From Absidia repens (Eukaryota > Mucoromycota > Mucoromycetes > Mucorales > Cunninghamellaceae): 64,000 nucleotides of DNA. A program made the translations under genes and the position numbers. The stretch is from the NCBI GenBank assembly GCA_002105175.1, contig MCGE01000002.1, positions 372,001-436,000 of the forward strand, in the 5' to 3' direction. Position 1 is the stretch's first letter, and each line of letters begins with the position of its first letter. Positions 62,003-64,000 of this stretch are shown here, piece by piece. The notes under the pieces were generated by a model. The model was given only the letters and a program-made list of their open reading frames with translations. It was not told the origin of the DNA and searched no databases.

Positions 62003-64000
62003 TCAGGAAGTCCTTTGTCGTTTGGAGTGCGCTGACGATAAGCTGGTTGATTCCAAAAGATCCGGTAATTGTTCATGTAGTTTTGATTTCTCGAAAGCCC
62101 ATCGTTCAGCCTGTTTAAAAAAAAAATCGTCAATCAAAACGCATACTCATTTAACAACACACACACACACAGAGAGAGAAAGACACACATATACATCTAG
62201 TTGTGAACTTACTTCAAGTTTGGATCGTTGATTTCCTAATTCAATAGCTGCCTCAGTAATTTTCCTTTGTTCCATTTTTGCTCTGCGTTGAAGTTGTTGA
62301 TAGTGGGTTGTCATTTCTAGGTGATCATCCTGTACAGAGCTTTCGGAACTACACAAAAACGCAACAAAAATTAAAAATAATTTATATTAGTAAAATGTGA
62401 TGTAATAAAAAAAAAGAATCACTTACTCTGATAGTTCAGAATAGGATGTCGGTACCAGTTCATCAAAGAATCCACCATTTGCAAATCGGAGACGCACCTT
62501 TTCCTTTTCATCATGTTCGTGTTGCATTCTATCTATAGAATAAAAATATAATAAACTAAATGTAAACGACGTTTCCCAGTGGTTCATCTGATCCTTTCTT
62601 TGCCTTTGGATTCTTTTCGTTTTTTTACCTATAGTGTCCTCCAGTTCTGTTACTTGCGATTGCCATTGCTGTAACGCCAGATCCTTTTCATTCATTTCTT
62701 CTTCAGTATACACCTTTCTATCGGTAATTTGGCGAGCCCATTCTTCCTGTAATGTGTCCAGCATCATATTAACTTGTTCCATTGCTTGTGATCCGCCAAA
62801 ATCCATAGGTAGCTTGTACTTTTCCATATTCCGGGCCATTTCTCTACCAGACTAAGGCCAATGATAATAATTAATTAGATGCGAGCGCCTTCTTTTTCGT
62901 TATTTGTTATCGATTACCTTTCGAATACCAACCGAGTTTTCAAATTCTTCTATTTGGGATTCCACAAGTCGACGCACTGAAGTATACATCTTGATCATCG
63001 CTGTCCGTAGGTCTTCACATTCTTTTCTTGCCTCCATCTCCCGATCAGTGGATTTTTTCAAAAGATCTTTGTTCATGTCTCGTTCCTATAAGAGAAATAT
63101 CATGATCCATCACATAAATACATAATACCAGCATATTTCCTTCCCTGCTTTTTATTTTGTAATCCTTACATCTTGTAGTGGTGTTGTTCCAGGTTCAATG
63201 TCGAGCTCTGTGATTGGCGAAGAGTGATTGATGTGCATGGCGACGACGTTCGTTTTGAGTTTTTCTTTTAACATTTTGTTCAGTCTATCGCGCGTCTTCG
63301 CATGCTCTAGTTCGTGTCGACGAGTTTCATGCTAAACCAAAACAAAACAAAACAAGAAAATCAGCTTATGTCAATATGGGTATTCTATGGAAACTTACGG
63401 CATATTGTAACTTGATGTGCTTCATATTGTTTTTGCATTTCGAAAGTTCTTCCATAACGTGGCGGCTATCTTCGCTAGTCTTTTTCGATTGTTCAATGGC
63501 AGCTCTACACGAGTATAAAATAAGTCAGACTAGGCAATCATTCAACTCAATACATCGATCCACAAGCATCCCAATTATGCTTACCTTTCTTTGTTCTTGG
63601 CCTGAATGATCTCTTGCTGATATTTGTCCATTTCACGTTGTTGTCGTTCCTATATAAAGACTAGTCGTTAGTCCTCTCTCATATTAAGAAATGCTTTTGT
63701 GAGTCAGATACTTTACCAGGGTGGCTTGCATTTGTTCTTGCTCCTGTTGCAGAGTGATGATGGTGCCGTTCTTTTCCTTGTCTTCCTTTTGTAAGCTCTA
63801 TTCAATTGATATTTGTGAATCAATGTGATCAGTCCACGAATTTTTGTTTAGATCTTACTGTAATATCTTGTAACACCGTTTGGAAACAGTCAAGAACTTT
63901 GATGATGTCGTTTTCGTCATTGCTATCGAATATAAGAGGTACAGGATAACCGTGTGCTGTAAGCTGTAAATTGACATAGTTTGCCAAGACTGCAATCCTA
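62003..64000 (-). CDS. Coiled-coil protein with ADIP/SSX2IP-like N-terminal region (5' partial)
   Basis: At least nine minus-strand exons run from the window edge to the TGA at 62003-62005 (last exon 62110-62003; previous ones end at 62213 and start at 62348). The first visible part, ANYVNLQLTAHGYPVPLIFD and DIIKVLDCFQTVLQD, resembles the start of the ADIP domain of afadin/alpha-actinin-binding proteins. The rest is a long Glu/Gln/Lys coiled coil (LQQEQEQMQATLERQQREMD and similar). The end is a short basic Ser-rich tail. Animal SSX2IP acts at centriolar satellites and adherens junctions; a fungal relative would more likely act at the spindle pole or the actin/microtubule interface (inference). 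The N terminus is outside the window, so the family call is tentative. Confidence 0.6.

Overview
The window looks like a piece of an early-diverging fungal nuclear chromosome, most probably a Mucoromycota (Mucorales-type) mould. The reasons are: AT-rich intergenic DNA full of long A/T homopolymers; genes split by many short GT-AG introns (about 50-110 nt); CT-rich tracts just before start codons; AATAAA signals after stops; many poly-Gln/Thr/Ser runs; and a fungal gene set. No species is claimed. Gene models were built by hand from frames, splice sites and phase, and all multi-exon models given with exon coordinates keep an open frame throughout.

Layout, left to right: the 3' end of mitochondrial ribosomal protein mL44 (1-341); a dispersed repeat (copy A); a KDM4-type JmjN/JmjC histone demethylase (2338-5058); a SEC9/SNAP-25 SNARE (6389-7468); tRNA-Thr(UGU) (8200-8271); repeat copy F and a TGTGTATG microsatellite; an H2C2 integrase-type zinc-binding-domain gene (10330-12015); repeat copy B; then on the minus strand a PH-domain protein, an F-BAR/RhoGAP protein (17125-20496), a decayed peroxisomal ABCD transporter pseudogene (20837-24113) and a TPR/MYND protein (24455-25869). 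On the plus strand follow the GPI inositol deacylase BST1 (26526-30646), VMS1 (31150-33652), repeat copy D (reverse), an ammonium transporter (36552-38274), repeat copy C, LSM6 (39926-40306), a dead Tnp2-like transposase fragment, class II aldolase FBA1 (42648-44172), a secreted GH29 alpha-L-fucosidase (44912-47975), repeat copy G, UDP-glucose dehydrogenase (49633-51391) and MTC1 (51890-53238). The right end holds repeat copy E (reverse), endopolyphosphatase PPN1 (minus), a small hypothetical gene (minus), isopentenyl-diphosphate isomerase IDI1 (minus), a conserved gene I do not recognise (60160-61207) and the 5'-partial end of a coiled-coil ADIP-like protein (minus).

The genes are mostly housekeeping genes and do not form a cluster: chromatin, secretion, GPI-anchor remodelling, ribosome quality control, nitrogen uptake, mRNA decay/splicing, glycolysis, cell-wall sugar precursors, polyphosphate and isoprenoids.

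The most unusual content is a repeat family with at least seven diverged copies (A-G) in both orientations. The better copies start with a CCCGCCCACGTGG-like E-box block, continue with a pyrimidine tract and a conserved core around GGGGAAACCCTTTCATTTT, and then carry several AATAAA signals over about 0.8-1.25 kb. I do not recognise it as a described element. Second are the multiply disrupted ABCD transporter pseudogene and the Tnp2 relic.
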